Part shown: positions 23,562-33,048 of the stretch, one piece after another
Layout: each line of letters starts with the position of its first letter
How positions within the stretch are numbered: position 1 is the first letter of the stretch
NCBI RefSeq assembly: GCF_003049725.1
Contig: NZ_QAGM01000007.1
Location: 1 to 64,000, forward strand
Length of the DNA: 64,000 nt
Reading direction: 5' to 3'
Source of the DNA: Oceanimonas marisflavi
Lineage (GTDB): Bacteria; Pseudomonadota; Gammaproteobacteria; Enterobacterales; Aeromonadaceae
Made by a program: the position numbers and the translations under genes
Notes under the pieces: generated by a model
What the model was told of the DNA's origin: nothing
What the model saw: the letters and a program-made list of their open reading frames with translations, nothing else
Database searches by the model: none

Positions 23562-25118
23562 TTATTCTTCGACGACCAGATCACCCAGATAGGGGAAGTC
23601 CATGGCGTTCACCACGGCTTCGGCCTGAACGTTGTTGCGGGCGCCCCAGGCCAGATCCTGCCAGTGCAGGGGCACAAAGGCGGCATCGTCATAGAGGATT
23701 TTCTCCGCCTTCTGCAGCATGACTTCCCGCTTTTCACCGTCGGTTTCGACGTTGGCGGCTTCAATCAGCTGGTCCAGCTCGGGGTTGGCATAATGACCAC
23801 AGTTATACTGGCCCCGGCCGGTTTCCTCGTTGCGGGTCATGGTGAGGAATTCGGAGAAGTTGGCGGTATCCTCAGTGTCGGAGTGCCAGCCAATCATCAG
23901 CATGTCGGCGGCGCACTTGTCGAACTCGGGCCAGTACTGGGCCACCGGCAGGGTCTTGAGCTCCACATCAATGTTGATGCGCGCCAGCATGGCCTTGACC
24001 GCTTCGGCAATACGGTAGTCGTTCACATAGCGGTTGTTGGGGGCGATCATGCTGATCTTGAAACCATCGGCGTAGCCGGCTTCCGCCATCAGCGCCTTGG
24101 CCTTTTCCAGATCGTAGCGGGGCACCAGCTCCGGGTTGTGACCCACATAACCGGCGGGGGCCTGCTGGCCGGCGGTGGTGCCAAAGCCGCGCATAATGCG
24201 CTTGACGATGCCTTCCTGGTTAATGGCGTAGTTCACCGCCTGGCGCACCCGCACATCCCGGAACGGCTCAAAACGATCCTGGTTCAGCTGGAAGGTAATA
24301 ATGCGGGTGCCCGACTCGGTCACCAGCTTGACGCCATCGGCAGACTGCACACGCTTGTGATCGTTGGGGGACACCGGCTTGATAAAGTCCACGTCACCGG
24401 CCAGCAGGGCGGCCACCCGGGTGGCGTCTTCCTTGATGGGCACCAGGGTCATGTGCTCCACGTTGCCGGGGGAATTCTTGTCCCAGTAATCGGCGTTGCG
24501 CTCATATTCCACCTTCACGCCCTGCTGACGGAACTTCAGCTTGAACGGGCCGGTACCTGAAGGGTTGGTAGAGGCAAAGGTGCTGCCGTGCTTGGCCAGT
24601 TCGCTCTTGTTTTTGCCGTCCTCTGTGGTGCCGGTGTAGAACTTGCTGTCCATGGGGAACAGATAGGTCACGGTATTCAGCACCAGCGGGAACGGGCCCT
24701 TGGTCACCAGATCCACTGTGTACTCATCCACCTTTTTCGCTTCGGCAAAGGGTTCGAAAATGGCCTTGAAGTCGGGTGAAGATTTCAGACGGTTAAGAGT
24801 CCATACCACGTCGTCGGCGGTAAAGTCGTTGCCGCTGTGAAATTTCACACCCTGGCGCAGATGAAAGCGCATGGTGGTGTCGTCCACCCGTTCCCATTTT
24901 TCAGCCAGCCGCGGCTCAAATTTAAAATCCTTGGTCCAGCGCACCAGGGGGTCAAACACCAGGTGCGACATTTCCAGGGTGGCGCCCGAGATCTGCTCGT
25001 GCGGGTCCATGGAGACCGGATCGGCATCGTAGGCAATGGTAATGTCGGCGGCCTGCACACTGAAGGCGACACCGGCGGCCACCAGGGCGGCAGCTATTTT
25101 GTTGAGTCCTTTTTTCAT
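23562..25118 (-). CDS. Periplasmic peptide-binding protein of the ABC importer (SBP family 5)
   Basis: This 518-residue protein delivers substrate to the DppBC-like permeases. The N-terminus MKKGLNKIAAALVAAGVAFS is a Sec signal peptide, with probable cleavage after VQA near residue 23. The mature part has the family-5 features: DADPVSMDPHE at the start, FHLRQGVKFHSGNDFTADDV, and the late WHSDTEDTANF region. I chose the Met at 25118 because GGAG lies 7 nt before it; an in-frame Met four codons upstream lacks a site. Family-5 proteins bind peptides, nickel chelates, heme or glutathione, and sequence does not separate these here. Confidence 0.9.
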   Translation of the reverse strand: MKKGLNKIAAALVAAGVAFSVQAADITIAYDADPVSMDPHEQISGATLEMSHLVFDPLVRWTKDFKFEPRLAEKWERVDDTTMRFHLRQGVKFHSGNDFTADDVVWTLNRLKSSPDFKAIFEPFAEAKKVDEYTVDLVTKGPFPLVLNTVTYLFPMDSKFYTGTTEDGKNKSELAKHGSTFASTNPSGTGPFKLKFRQQGVKVEYERNADYWDKNSPGNVEHMTLVPIKEDATRVAALLAGDVDFIKPVSPNDHKRVQSADGVKLVTESGTRIITFQLNQDRFEPFRDVRVRQAVNYAINQEGIVKRIMRGFGTTAGQQAPAGYVGHNPELVPRYDLEKAKALMAEAGYADGFKISMIAPNNRYVNDYRIAEAVKAMLARINIDVELKTLPVAQYWPEFDKCAADMLMIGWHSDTEDTANFSEFLTMTRNEETGRGQYNCGHYANPELDQLIEAANVETDGEKREVMLQKAEKILYDDAAFVPLHWQDLAWGARNNVQAEAVVNAMDFPYLGDLVVEE

Positions 25119-25153
25119 GTAACACTCCATTTACTTGAGTTAATGTTGCGCTC

Positions 25154-26881
25154 TTAAGCCTGTTGCGAAATATCCAGCCCTTCCCGGGACATGCCCTTGA
25201 ATTCGGGCATCAGCGAGATCAGCGAGCGGCTGTAGGGATCTGCGGCATTGGTAAACAGTTGCTCGGTGGCGGCCACCTCCACCAGGGTGCCCTTTTTCAT
25301 CACCCCGATGCGGTCGCACATTTGCCGGATCACCGGCAGATCGTGACTGATAAACAGCATGGTGAGCCTGAGCTCGTCCTGCAGATCCTTGAGCAGGTTA
25401 AGGATCTGCGCCTGCACCGACACATCCAGCGCCGAGGTGGGCTCATCGCAGATCAGCAGCCGTGGCCGGGTGGCCAGCGCCCGGGCAATGGAGATGCGCT
25501 GGCGCTGACCGCCGGAAAACTCGTGAGGAAACTTCACCCCGGCGGCCCGGCCCAGCCCCACGTAGTCGAGCAGATCGGCCACAATGCCGCGAATTCGCGC
25601 CTCGCTCTCGGCCAGACCGTGAAAGCGAATGGGCTCGGCAATAATGTCTGCCACCCGCATGCGCGGATTGAGCGACGAATAGGGGTTCTGAAACACCATC
25701 TGCATCTGCCGGCGCAGCGGGCGGCGCTCCTGCTCGGTCTTGATGGCGGTGAGCTCTATGCCCTCGAACCAGATTTTGCCGGTATCGGGCGGATACAGGC
25801 CGGTAATGGCCCGGGCAATGGTGGACTTGCCGGAGCCGGACTCCCCCACCAGGCCAAAGGTTTCACCTTCGTGAATTTCAAAGCTCACATCATTGGTGGC
25901 CTGCAGATATTCCCGGCGGGACGGAAAAATCGAGTCTTTGGTCACAAAGCGCAGATTGCAGTGCTCCACCCGCAGCAGGGCGCCTTCATAGTCGCGCTGA
26001 TCCTGACTCTGGCCCAGCCAGTGGTGTTTCAGATCCAGAGTGGCTTTCTCTTTGGCGTCCTCGATATAGGACACCAGCGGAAAGCGGCGCAGCTTGATGT
26101 CGGAGCGGGGCACGGCGGAGATCAGACTGCGGGTATAGGCATGCTCGGGGGTGCCCAGCACTCGTTCCGTGGGGCCAATTTCCATCAGTTTGCCGCGGTA
26201 CATCACCGCCACCCGGTCGGTAACGTTCGACACCACCCCCATATCGTGAGTCACCAGCATGCAGCCCACGTTACGCTCCTTGCACAGGCCGCGAATGAGG
26301 TTGAGGATCTGATCCTGAATCGACACATCCAGCGCCGTGGTGGGCTCGTCGGCAATGATCAGCTCCGGATCGCAGGACAACGCAATGGCGATCACCACCC
26401 GCTGGCGCATGCCGCCGGAAAACTGATGCGGATACTGCTGAATGCGCAGCTCCGGCTGGGGAATGCCCACCGCATCGAGCAGGGAAATGGCTTTCTTGCG
26501 CGCCTGCTCGCGGCTGAGACTGGTATTGGCCAGCAGGGTCTCGACCATCTGAAACTCCACCGTAAACAGCGGGTTCAGGGAGGTCATGGGATCCTGAAAA
26601 ATAAAGCCGATGCGCTTGCCGCGCACCGTGCGCATGGCGTTGGGCGACAGCGCGGAGATTTTCTCGCCATCCAGATACACATCGCCGCTGGCAATGCGTC
26701 CGGGCGGGCTGAGCAGGTCGATCACAGCATTGCCGATGGTCGACTTGCCGGCGCCGGACTCGCCGACCACGCCCAGTATTTCACCCTTTTCAATGGTGAA
26801 GGAGAGATCTTCCACGGCGGCCATCACGCCGTGACGGGACGGATATTCAATCCGCAGGTTTTTTACTTCCAGTAGCGACAT
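25154..26881 (-). CDS. Fused double ABC ATPase of the importer (GsiA-like)
   Basis: This is a 575-residue polypeptide with two complete nucleotide-binding domains. The first has GESGAGKST (about residue 40), signature FSGGMRQRV and [11 protein letters not shown]. The second has GESGSGKST (about residue 345), signature [15 protein letters not shown] and [11 protein letters not shown]. Each carries the Opp/Dpp C-terminal extension ([20 protein letters not shown]). The fusion replaces separate DppD and DppF subunits, as in GsiA and YejF. AAGGA lies 5 nt before the ATG at 26881, which I prefer to the ATG two codons upstream. It is the first gene of the importer operon. Confidence 0.9.
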   Translation of the reverse strand: MSLLEVKNLRIEYPSRHGVMAAVEDLSFTIEKGEILGVVGESGAGKSTIGNAVIDLLSPPGRIASGDVYLDGEKISALSPNAMRTVRGKRIGFIFQDPMTSLNPLFTVEFQMVETLLANTSLSREQARKKAISLLDAVGIPQPELRIQQYPHQFSGGMRQRVVIAIALSCDPELIIADEPTTALDVSIQDQILNLIRGLCKERNVGCMLVTHDMGVVSNVTDRVAVMYRGKLMEIGPTERVLGTPEHAYTRSLISAVPRSDIKLRRFPLVSYIEDAKEKATLDLKHHWLGQSQDQRDYEGALLRVEHCNLRFVTKDSIFPSRREYLQATNDVSFEIHEGETFGLVGESGSGKSTIARAITGLYPPDTGKIWFEGIELTAIKTEQERRPLRRQMQMVFQNPYSSLNPRMRVADIIAEPIRFHGLAESEARIRGIVADLLDYVGLGRAAGVKFPHEFSGGQRQRISIARALATRPRLLICDEPTSALDVSVQAQILNLLKDLQDELRLTMLFISHDLPVIRQMCDRIGVMKKGTLVEVAATEQLFTNAADPYSRSLISLMPEFKGMSREGLDISQQA

Positions 26882-27334
26882 GCTCATCCTTAAACGGGTT
26901 TTGCTCCCGTTGCTGCGCCTGAGGAGTGACCGGGCTTCAAGGTGCCTTCAATATAGCCTCATTCGGCAATGTGCCACCCGTATCAAACGCAACAAAACAA
27001 TAACATCCAGGTGCATTCTAATCCGGCATTACGCCAAAAACAAAGACTGATTGAATAGAACAGCGTCAATTTATCAGCACATTTAACAAGTGATGAAAAA
27101 TAACGCAGAACTTATGACTAAACCTTTACTGAAAGATAAAGCAAGCGTAAGCAAAAGAAAACAGGGGAAAACGCCAGGGGAATGGGGAATGGGGAATGGG
27201 GAATGGGGAATGGGGAATGGGGAATGAGTAGGTTGTGATGAGCGCAGCGAATCACAACACAACCGGCGGCGCCGGCTGCATGTTGGAATTCGCTACGCTC
27301 ATTCGCAACCTACTGACTTAGCTCAGCTTACGGC
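26882..27334. other. Intergenic region: importer promoter zone plus repeats
   Basis: Positions 26900-27160 are AT-rich, carry no gene and probably hold the promoter of the ABC importer operon. Positions 27177-27225 are a perfect heptad array. Positions 27227-27320 form a long imperfect inverted repeat (GTAGGTTGTGATGAGCG ... GCTCATTCGCAACCTAC). Nothing else is recognised. Confidence 0.6.
27177..27225. repeat. Seven perfect GGGGAAT heptads
   Basis: Seven consecutive exact copies of GGGGAAT are present. Four-G tracts spaced by three bases have the pattern needed for a G-quadruplex on the plus strand. Confidence 0.95.
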
Positions 27335-27817
27335 TTACAGCTGCAATAAAGCCAGGCCCTGCAGGCAGGCCAGGGCAAACAGGCCGGCGATCAGATCGTC
27401 TAGCATAATGCCAAAACCGCCGTGCACCCGGCGGTCGAACCAGCTGATGGGCCAGGGCTTGACCATGTCAAAGAAACGGAACAGCACAAAGCCGATGGCA
27501 ATCCATTTCCAGCCCGCCGGCGCCGCCAGCATGGTCACGCCAAAGCCGATAAACTCGTCCCACACAATGGCGCCGTGATCGTGGCGGCCAATGGCGGTGG
27601 TGGCGGCATTGCAGATTTTAATGCCGGCAACAAAGCCGACGATCAGCAAGGCCACATAGAGCCACAGCGGCAGGCCGGCCATCAGCAAGTACAACGGCAC
27701 GGCCGCCAGGGTGCCCATGGTGCCGGGCATTACCGGGCTTAAGCCTGAGCCAAAGCCCAGGGCCAGCAGATGCAGCGGGTTGGACAGCTTCAGCGCTGCC
27801 AGCTCGGGCTTTCTCAT
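27335..27817 (-). CDS. pgpA: Phosphatidylglycerophosphatase A
   Basis: This 160-residue inner-membrane enzyme removes phosphate from phosphatidylglycerol phosphate, the last step of phosphatidylglycerol synthesis. It has the PgpA features: GSGLSPVMPGTMGTLAA near the N-terminus, WDEFIGF in the middle and RFFDMVKPWPISWFD late, with about four membrane helices. Length and motifs are standard. Its ATG overlaps the thiL stop by 4 nt, so the two are translationally coupled. It is the last gene of the ribH-nusB-thiL-pgpA run. Confidence 0.95.
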   Translation of the reverse strand: MRKPELAALKLSNPLHLLALGFGSGLSPVMPGTMGTLAAVPLYLLMAGLPLWLYVALLIVGFVAGIKICNAATTAIGRHDHGAIVWDEFIGFGVTMLAAPAGWKWIAIGFVLFRFFDMVKPWPISWFDRRVHGGFGIMLDDLIAGLFALACLQGLALLQL

Positions 27818-28782
27818 TCGCCGCTCCGGAAATGATCCCAGCTTCTGGCGGCCAGCTTGTAGGGCTTGCCGTCAGCATGCAGCTCTACCCCGGGCTCACC
27901 CGCCACCATACGACCAATACGGGTAAACTTGACCCCGCAATGAGCCAACGCAACTTCCAGCTGCCCCCGGTGCATTTCAGGCACGGTAAAGCACAGTTCA
28001 TAATCGTCGCCGCCGGTCAGCGCCAGCTGCCAGCCCTGCTCCCGTGTCACCGAGTCGAGCATGGCCTGGCTCAGGGGCAGGTGCTCCAGCTCAAGCACGG
28101 CACGCACGTTCGAAGCCTTGGTAATGTGGCCAAGATCGCCGAACAGGCCGTCAGACAAGTCCAGGGCGCTGGAGGCAATATCGCGCAGCGCCTGACCGGC
28201 GAGAATACGCGGGTGCGGGTGTTCAAACTTGGTGCGCACAAAGGCTTGGTGAAACTCGCTCACCTCAATCTTGCCCAGCTGCTGTTGCAGACCCAGGGCC
28301 GCATCTCCCAGGGTGCCGGTCACATAAATGCCGTCGCCGGCCCGGGCGCCATCGCGGCGCAGCCCCTTGCCCCTGGGCAGAGAGCCGTGCACGGTCACGG
28401 TAATAGAGAGCGGCCCCCGGGTCATGTCCCCCCCCACCAGGGCCACGTTGTAATATTCCGCCAGTTCAAAGAAGCCTTCACAAAAGCCCTTCAGCCAGGC
28501 CTCGTTGACTTCAGGCAGGGTCAGCGCCAGCGACACCCAGCAGGGGTCGGCGCCCATGGCCGCCAGATCCGACAGATTCACCGCCAGCGCCCGGTGGCCG
28601 AGGGCCACCGGATCCATATCGGCAAAGAAATGAACGTCCGCCACCAGGGTATCGGTGCTCACTGCCAGCAGGGTATTGGGTGGCATCTGCAGCAGGGCAC
28701 AGTCGTCGCCTGGCCCCATGATCACGTCCTTGCGACCGCTGTGGCCGGTAAAATATTGTTTTATTATTTCAAATTCATTCAT
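27814..28782 (-). CDS. thiL: Thiamine-monophosphate kinase
   Basis: This 322-residue cytoplasmic enzyme phosphorylates thiamine monophosphate to the active cofactor thiamine diphosphate. It has the PurM/ThiL-fold motifs GPGDDCALL near residue 24, DTLVADVHF near 45 and VNLSDLAAMGADP near 69. ALVGGDMTRGP and LDLSDGLFGDLGH follow. It lies downstream of nusB across a hairpin and overlaps pgpA by 4 nt, the usual gammaproteobacterial arrangement. No TPP riboswitch precedes it; its expression probably depends on read-through from nusB. Confidence 0.95.
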   Translation of the reverse strand: MNEFEIIKQYFTGHSGRKDVIMGPGDDCALLQMPPNTLLAVSTDTLVADVHFFADMDPVALGHRALAVNLSDLAAMGADPCWVSLALTLPEVNEAWLKGFCEGFFELAEYYNVALVGGDMTRGPLSITVTVHGSLPRGKGLRRDGARAGDGIYVTGTLGDAALGLQQQLGKIEVSEFHQAFVRTKFEHPHPRILAGQALRDIASSALDLSDGLFGDLGHITKASNVRAVLELEHLPLSQAMLDSVTREQGWQLALTGGDDYELCFTVPEMHRGQLEVALAHCGVKFTRIGRMVAGEPGVELHADGKPYKLAARSWDHFRSGE

Positions 28783-28789
28783 AGAAAAT

Positions 28790-28817
28790 GAAAAGCCAGC
28801 GTTCAGCTGGCTTTTTT
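28790..28817 (-). terminator. Hairpin between nusB and thiL
   Basis: AAAAGCCAGC / GCTGGCTTTT form a 10-bp stem with a 5-nt loop. On the minus strand the T-run is only four bases and then TTTT after two bases, so it may act as a partial terminator that lowers thiL-pgpA expression. The opposite strand has a six-T run. Confidence 0.7.
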
Positions 28818-28830
28818 CCCGTGCATTCTG

Positions 28831-29241
28831 TTATTTTTTCAACTGCTTGACGACCTTGTCGAGCACGCCATTCACGAACTTGTGACTGTCTTCGGCGGCA
28901 AACGCCTTGGCCAGCTCAATGGCTTCGTTGATAACGACCCGATAAGGCACATCTTCACGCCGGGTCAGCTCGTAGCAGGCCAACCGCAGCACCGCCTTGT
29001 CTACCATGTCCAGCTCGGCGAGCGGACGGGACAGGTAAGAAGAAAAGACGCCATCCAGATCGTCGGCATGTACCGACACACCAAACAGCAGATCACGGAA
29101 GTAATCCATGTCTACACCCTTGGTTTCCTGTTCCAGGGCAAACTGCTGGGCAATGTCGGCCACGTTGTCTTTGGTCATTTGCCACTGGTAAATGGCCTGG
29201 GTGGCGAGACGGCGGGCCTTGCGGCGTTCAGACGGTTTCAA
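28831..29241 (-). CDS. nusB: Transcription antitermination factor NusB
   Basis: This is a 136-residue all-helical protein that, with NusE (ribosomal S10), binds boxA RNA and supports rRNA antitermination. The start [21 protein letters not shown] and the segment [16 protein letters not shown] are typical. So is the C-terminal [12 protein letters not shown]...KFVNGVLDK. Length is standard. It follows ribH by 13 nt on the same strand, a very common pairing. Confidence 0.96.
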   Translation of the reverse strand: MKPSERRKARRLATQAIYQWQMTKDNVADIAQQFALEQETKGVDMDYFRDLLFGVSVHADDLDGVFSSYLSRPLAELDMVDKAVLRLACYELTRREDVPYRVVINEAIELAKAFAAEDSHKFVNGVLDKVVKQLKK

Positions 29242-29254
29242 TGCAGTACTCCTC

Positions 29255-29722
29255 TCAGTCCAGCTGTTGCAGGACGTTAATCATTTCCAGCGCGCTCAGG
29301 GCCGCTTCTGCGCCCTTGTTACCCGCCTTGGTGCCGGCGCGCTCGATGGCTTGTTCAATGTTTTCGGTGGTCAGCACGCCAAAGGCGACGGGGATTTCAT
29401 AATCCATCATCACGCTGCTCATGGTTTTGCTGTTTTCGTTGGCCACCAGATCAAAGTGATAGGTGCCGCCGCGGATCACGCAGCCCAGGGCCACAATGGC
29501 GTCGTACTTGCCGGTTTTGGCCAGCTTTTTACAGGCCAGGGCAATTTCTACCGCGCCGGGTACCCGTACCAGGGTAATGTTGTCATCCTTGACCTGGCCC
29601 TGACGCTTGAGCACGTCCAGGGCGCCGGCCACCAGGCTGTCGTTGATAAAGCTGTTGAAGCGGGCGACCACGATCGCCACTTTGGCCTCAGGTGCGGCCA
29701 TCAGCCCTTCGATTACCTTCAT
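29255..29722 (-). CDS. ribH: 6,7-dimethyl-8-ribityllumazine synthase
   Basis: This 155-residue enzyme condenses 5-amino-6-ribitylaminouracil with 3,4-dihydroxy-2-butanone 4-phosphate to make the direct precursor of riboflavin. Motifs [25 protein letters not shown] and [12 protein letters not shown] (including the catalytic His) are intact. I chose the Met at 29722: AAGGA lies 5 nt before it and the length is exactly typical, whereas an upstream in-frame Met adds ten unconserved residues. It is cotranscribed with nusB but lies 7.8 kb from ribBA, with which it usually neighbours. Confidence 0.95.
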   Translation of the reverse strand: MKVIEGLMAAPEAKVAIVVARFNSFINDSLVAGALDVLKRQGQVKDDNITLVRVPGAVEIALACKKLAKTGKYDAIVALGCVIRGGTYHFDLVANENSKTMSSVMMDYEIPVAFGVLTTENIEQAIERAGTKAGNKGAEAALSALEMINVLQQLD

Positions 29723-29828
29723 GGGAATCCTTGTTTGCAGAAAAGTGCGCACATTCTAGCACAATCGGCGATTGACAAAAGCCTTGGGGGCGTCTCCCGC
29801 CGGACATTGCGCACAGCCGCCAGAGCAC

Positions 29829-30752
29829 TCAGTCGCCGGTGGCCGCCCCCTCTGCGCCATCCTCGTCCTGGCGCTGCAGCAGACACAGGCGGGTTTCACC
29901 GGGCATATCCACATTGGCGCCTTCCAGGGTCAGCTTGATGGTCTTCACCACTCGGGCATGAGTCCGGGTCACCGTGCTCTGCTGGCTGTCGGTCCACCAG
30001 CGCACGCGAATGGTGACCCAGCTGGCGGCCAGATCCCAGGGCAGCGCCTGCACCTCCTTCTCCGGGCTTACCCCTTCCACCTTTGCCACCGCCTGCTCCA
30101 GCAGCTCGCAGGCGCGGTCGATGTCGTCTTCATAGCCAATACCCACATCATACTGGCTGCGCCGTATGGCATAGGCGGTTTTTACCAGCACCGCATTGGT
30201 GTAGATATCACTGTTGGGGATCACAATGCGCCGGCCATCGTGGGTTTTGATGATGGTGGCGCGGGTTTCAATGCGCTCCACCGTGCCATGATGGCCGTTC
30301 ACCTCTATCTGGTCGCGAATATTAAAGGGCTGACGCAGCAGGATCAGCAGACCGGCCAGCCAGTTTTGCAGTATGTCCTTGAAGGCAAAGCCAATGGCCA
30401 CCGAACTCACCCCCAGGCCGGCGATCAAATCTCCCGGCCTGAGGCTGGGAATGACAATGGTCGCCGCCAGCAAAAAACCCAGCAGCACCATGGCCCATTT
30501 GACAAAGCCGCCCAGCACTTCGCCCAGATTTTCCCGCTCCCGCCGCCGGGCATGGGCCAGCACCATGCGCCGCACCAGCACCGCCAGGCCGTAAAAAAGC
30601 GCCAGCACCAGCAACGCCACCACTATGTTGGGCACCAGCCGCACGGCGCCGTCGAGCCAGCTGTCGAGCCGCTCCATGATGACACCGGGATCCATGTCGA
30701 TTTGCTGAGGTTGATCCTGTTCGCCGCCCGCAGCCTTGTCATGCTCCGCCAT
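29829..30752 (-). CDS. MscS-family mechanosensitive channel
   Basis: This is a 307-residue inner-membrane protein. Three predicted helices precede the MscS signature GLGVSSVAIGFAFKDIL, which forms the pore helix. RQPFNIRDQIEVNGHHGTVE of the beta domain and the soluble cytoplasmic domain follow. Members open under membrane tension and release solutes during osmotic downshock. The start at 30752 is preceded by AGGAGGAG; an in-frame Met eight codons earlier has no site. It lies 106 nt upstream of ribH on the same strand and diverges from the DMT gene. Confidence 0.92.
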   Translation of the reverse strand: MAEHDKAAGGEQDQPQQIDMDPGVIMERLDSWLDGAVRLVPNIVVALLVLALFYGLAVLVRRMVLAHARRRERENLGEVLGGFVKWAMVLLGFLLAATIVIPSLRPGDLIAGLGVSSVAIGFAFKDILQNWLAGLLILLRQPFNIRDQIEVNGHHGTVERIETRATIIKTHDGRRIVIPNSDIYTNAVLVKTAYAIRRSQYDVGIGYEDDIDRACELLEQAVAKVEGVSPEKEVQALPWDLAASWVTIRVRWWTDSQQSTVTRTHARVVKTIKLTLEGANVDMPGETRLCLLQRQDEDGAEGAATGD

Positions 30753-30967
30753 GCTCTCCTCCTGCCGGTGCCTCATGTTGCACCCTGTAAAAAGCGTAGG
30801 CTACCGGCCGGCATGCTACCCGGCTCACAAAGAAACGCCGGGGCAGGTGTGCAAGCCCGGACAAATCCCTTAGAGTAGGCCAACATCAGACAAGCGTCCG
30901 ATTGTCCGGTTTTGCGGCGGATCCGCCGCGTAATTCTTCTTCACATCAAGCTATTCAAGGGGTTTTT

Positions 30968-31870
30968 ATGCTGCCGGAACGGCGCGGCGATCTGCTTATT
31001 TTAACCGCTACCCTGCTGGCCTCGGCGGGCTGGCTGTTTTCCAAGGAGGCGATCACCGCCCTGCCCCCGGCCGGCTTTGTGGGCTGGCGCTTTGTGCTGG
31101 CATCGCTCATTTTGCTGCCCTTCTGTTACCGGCAGCTGCGCGCCACCTCCCTGTCCAACCTGTTCAAAACCGCGGGCATCGGCCTGGTGATGACCCTGAA
31201 CCTGATTTTCTGGATTCAGGCGGTGTCGCACAGTGAAGGCATTGGCGAGGGCGCCTTTATCATGAGCCTGGCCATGCTGATGGTGCCGCCTCTGGCCTGG
31301 CTGATGTTTCGTGAGCCCCCCAGCCGCCAGTTCTGGATAGCACTGCCCATTGCCGTGGCCGGACTGTTTTTGCTGACCTCGGGCAACGGATTCTCGCTGT
31401 CGCTTGGGCAGCTGCTGTTTTTGCTGGCCTCGCTGTCACTGGCGCTGTATTTCAGCCTGAACAGCCGCTTTTCCCGTCGGGTGGATCCCATGGCGCTCAC
31501 CTGTGTGCAACTGGCGGTCACCGGCATTATGCACCTGGGCTACTCCGCCCTGTTTGAACAGTGGCCCGGGCAGATCCCCGACCATATCTGGGGCTGGTTT
31601 GCCGCCAGCGTGCTGCTGGCCACCTCGCTGCGCTTTTTCTGTCAGAGTGCCGGACAGAAGTTCAGCAATGTGGCCAATGCGGCGCTGATCATGATGCTGG
31701 AGCCGGTATGGACGGTATTGATAAGCGTGTTCTGGTATCACGAGCCGATGCCGGCCCAGAAGATAATGGGATGTGTGCTGATTTTGCTGGCGCTGCTCAG
31801 CTTTCGCAGCCGGCCGCTATATGAATGGTACCGCAACCGCCGGGCATTGCGGATATCTCGAAGCGGCTAG
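30968..31870 (+). CDS. EamA/DMT-family transporter
   Basis: This 300-residue protein has ten hydrophobic segments arranged as two EamA repeats (about residues 10-140 and 150-280), the normal layout for drug/metabolite transporters. The second repeat ends with MLEPVWTVLISVFWYHEPM, a conserved DMT motif. The substrate is unknown. I start it at the ATG at 30968, which follows AAGGGG and leads straight into the first helix; the upstream extension is unconserved. It converges on siaD, and the two stop codons overlap inside a short palindrome at 31861-31876. Confidence 0.88.
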   Translation: MLPERRGDLLILTATLLASAGWLFSKEAITALPPAGFVGWRFVLASLILLPFCYRQLRATSLSNLFKTAGIGLVMTLNLIFWIQAVSHSEGIGEGAFIMSLAMLMVPPLAWLMFREPPSRQFWIALPIAVAGLFLLTSGNGFSLSLGQLLFLLASLSLALYFSLNSRFSRRVDPMALTCVQLAVTGIMHLGYSALFEQWPGQIPDHIWGWFAASVLLATSLRFFCQSAGQKFSNVANAALIMMLEPVWTVLISVFWYHEPMPAQKIMGCVLILLALLSFRSRPLYEWYRNRRALRISRSG

Positions 31871-31876
31871 CCGCTT
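31861..31876. repeat. Palindrome holding two convergent stop codons
   Basis: AAGCGGCTAGCCGCTT is a perfect 16-bp palindrome. Its central CTAG supplies TAG to the DMT gene on the plus strand (31868-31870) and TAG to siaD on the minus strand (31867-31869). It may also weakly terminate transcription both ways, though no T-run follows. Confidence 0.9.
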
Positions 31877-32658
31877 TCGGAAGTGGCCATGCACAGCCGG
31901 TTCCGGCCGGACTGCTTGGCCCGGATCAGCGCATGGTCGGCCCGGCGAATGGTGTCATCCAGGGGCTCCTGAGCATGGTATACCGTCAGCCCGGCACTCA
32001 CCGTTAACTGCAGCTCAGGGATGGCGTCCAGCCGCAACTGCTCTATCGCCGTCATCATCCTTTCAAGCAGGGCTTTGGCCGGCTCCAGGCCGGTATGGGG
32101 CAACAACAGCATAAACTCCTCTCCCCCCCAGCGGGCGCACAGATCCTGAGTACGTAACTGCGAGCTGATCATGTTCACCAGCCGGCACAGTACCTGATCA
32201 CCCACATCGTGGCCAAAACCGTCGTTAATGCGCTTGAAATGATCCACATCGATCATGACCAGGGCAAAGGCCGGTTGGCCACGCCGGCAACGGGCCTGCT
32301 CATCATACAGCCGCTCCATCAGCTGGCGCCGGTTGGCCAGGCCGGTGAGTGGATCCTTCAGGGCAGCATGACGCAGCTGCTCGTTCAGCTCTATCAGATT
32401 GCGCTGATAGCGATCGGAAATACGGGTGATCTTGTCGAGCCGTTTCAGCTGACGATCATACTGCTGCAGCAGGTCCTGACTGTGGGACACCGCCATACCG
32501 TAGCTGCAGTCGGAGATACGCAGCAAGCGCTCCAGCCGAATGCGCTGCTCACGGTTTTGCTCCACCACCGCCATCAGCAAGGGCAACAACGGATTGTTCC
32601 GATGCTCGGGCAGTGCCAGCAACCGCTCCAGCTCTTCGTCCGAGGGCAACTCAGCCAT
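31867..32658 (-). CDS. siaD: Diguanylate cyclase SiaD
   Basis: This 263-residue cytoplasmic enzyme makes c-di-GMP from two GTP. A helical N-terminal part (about residues 1-100) precedes the GGDEF domain, whose active site reads RWGGEEF. An RxxD product-inhibition site (RTQD) lies exactly five residues before it. In Pseudomonas aeruginosa SiaD is activated by binding unphosphorylated SiaC. The start at 32658 overlaps the siaC stop by 8 nt (ATGGCTGA). It is the fourth gene of siaABCD, so aggregation or biofilm control is the expected role. Confidence 0.93.
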   Translation of the reverse strand: MAELPSDEELERLLALPEHRNNPLLPLLMAVVEQNREQRIRLERLLRISDCSYGMAVSHSQDLLQQYDRQLKRLDKITRISDRYQRNLIELNEQLRHAALKDPLTGLANRRQLMERLYDEQARCRRGQPAFALVMIDVDHFKRINDGFGHDVGDQVLCRLVNMISSQLRTQDLCARWGGEEFMLLLPHTGLEPAKALLERMMTAIEQLRLDAIPELQLTVSAGLTVYHAQEPLDDTIRRADHALIRAKQSGRNRLCMATSESG

Positions 32659-33046
32659 GAGCCAGCACCTCAAAGGGGAAACTGCAGTCTTCCCGGAATT
32701 CATCGGCCAGCTCTTCCACCCGCTCGTTTTCCGGATCAAAAAACCATTGCACAGACACGTTCCGCCCCTTTTCAAAGGCGGCTTCCAGCATGTCGAAGAT
32801 GTCCATCATGGCCTTGACGCTGCTGGTGTTCATGTAAACCAGATGCAGCTCCAGATGCAGTGCACCGGTACGGCTGGCAAGATATTGTTCAATCCAGCCA
32901 ATGATGTCCTGAAAGAATTCAAAGGAATTTTCCGGATAGGAGTCTCCCTTCATGGCCACAGTGCCATGCTCAGGATCGCAAACAACATCAGGCGTTGAAT
33001 GAGTACCGGTTATTTCCAGTGTGTTCATTGCCAGTTCCGTTTCCAT
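32651..33046 (-). CDS. siaC: SiaC phosphoprotein (DUF1987), activator of SiaD
   Basis: This 131-residue protein carries the DUF1987 features GTHSTPD near the N-terminus, SYPENSFEFF and LVYMNTSSVKAMMDIF. The Thr of NTSS is residue 74 from the ATG at 33046, but residue 68 if the internal Met at 33028 is the start. That matches T68, the site phosphorylated by SiaB and dephosphorylated by SiaA in P. aeruginosa. The 33046 ATG is 2 nt after the siaB stop, which favours coupling, so the start is unsettled. SiaC acts as the switch of a partner-swapping system. Confidence 0.92.
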   Translation of the reverse strand: METELAMNTLEITGTHSTPDVVCDPEHGTVAMKGDSYPENSFEFFQDIIGWIEQYLASRTGALHLELHLVYMNTSSVKAMMDIFDMLEAAFEKGRNVSVQWFFDPENERVEELADEFREDCSFPFEVLAHG

Positions 33047-33048
33047 AC

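Noticed and set aside
26882..27170. Small gene between the importer operon and pgpA
   Set aside because: Only short frames without ribosome sites are present and the region is AT-rich, as expected for a promoter zone.
27177..27225. CRISPR array
   Set aside because: The heptads are contiguous with no spacers; there are no 24-40-nt repeats with unique spacers and no cas genes in the window.
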